DNA of 12,416 bases from DATFMH01 sp035267045 (GTDB taxonomy: Bacteria > Bacteroidota > Rhodothermia > Balneolales > DATFMH01): the NCBI GenBank assembly GCA_035267045.1, contig DATFMH010000115.1, forward strand, positions 1 to 12,416, read 5' to 3'. Below are positions 12,384 to 12,416 of the stretch, piece by piece. Position 1 is the stretch's first letter, and every line of letters begins with the position of its first letter. The notes beneath the pieces are model-generated. The model was not told the origin of the DNA and did no database searches. It worked only from the letters and a program-made list of their open reading frames with translations. Both the position numbers and the translations under genes were made by a program.

Positions 12384-12416
12384 AACCCGTCCATCTACAA
12401 GTTCAATAATCCGGTT
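12354..12416 (-). CDS. C-terminal tail of a probable ABC-transporter ATP-binding protein (partial)
   Basis: A minus-strand frame enters from the right edge and gives 20 codons to TAA (12354-12356). It begins NRIIELVDGRV, the wording found near the C-terminus of many ABC ATPases of the LolD/MacB/FtsE type, where H-loop and strand end in R-I-I-x-L-x-D-G-x-V. The last nine or ten residues (TSDQLTVNH) and the stop codon are encoded by the heptamer array, so the original end of the gene may have been replaced. Only a short part is visible, so the family call is tentative. Confidence 0.5.
   Translation of the reverse strand, partial: NRIIELVDGRVTSDQLTVNH

Overview
The window looks like ordinary chromosome from a member of the Bacteroidota. 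The evidence is an AT-rich sequence with very AT-rich intergenic gaps, start codons mostly without a Shine-Dalgarno sequence, promoter-like boxes of the Bacteroidota type (TAnnTTTG), and the gene content: an FHS-type sugar MFS transporter, a large secreted Asp-box propeller protein, a lipoprotein, DinB and a four-helix-bundle (S23/IVP) protein. The order or genus cannot be decided from the sequence. Nothing indicates a phage, plasmid, CRISPR array, rRNA or tRNA.

Layout. 1-176: C-terminal end of an unidentified + strand gene. 177-355: non-coding, with a nested inverted-repeat structure. 356-1639 (-): sugar transporter. 1894-1935: heptamer repeat tract. 1944-3223 (-): a probable two-gene unit, SAM methyltransferase followed by a small exported protein of unknown function. 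3335-3529 (-): DUF2892-type membrane protein with its own hairpin terminator. 3686-4576 (-): acyl-CoA desaturase. 4992-8189 (-): 1065-residue secreted Asp-box (BNR/sortilin-like) protein ending at a textbook terminator. 8577-9149 (-): DNA-3-methyladenine glycosylase I (tag). 9150-10065: a 916-bp gap with hairpins, a possible small minus-strand transcript and several degenerate repeat tracts. 10066-10521 (+): DinB-family protein, convergent with a 385-residue lipoprotein at 10544-11701 (-). 11869-12383: repeat arrays enclosing a frameshifted four-helix-bundle gene (11958-12306, -). 12354-12416 (-): C-terminal tail of a probable ABC-transporter ATPase.

The genes do not form a pathway. Most appear to be single transcription units separated by long gaps. 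Functional themes are sugar uptake, membrane lipid unsaturation, alkylation repair (tag; DinB is a metal-binding thiol-transferase-like fold whose role is uncertain) and cell-envelope or secreted proteins.

The most unusual signal is non-coding. Several gaps contain degenerate tandem repeats of fixed short period: 7 nt in five tracts, 8 nt in one region and 9 nt in another. Two 7-nt arrays lie in inverted orientation on either side of the four-helix-bundle gene. The right-hand array also supplies the last codons and stop codon of the neighbouring ABC ATPase. This looks like a compact, possibly mobile or formerly mobile module, and it is the best candidate here for something not well described.
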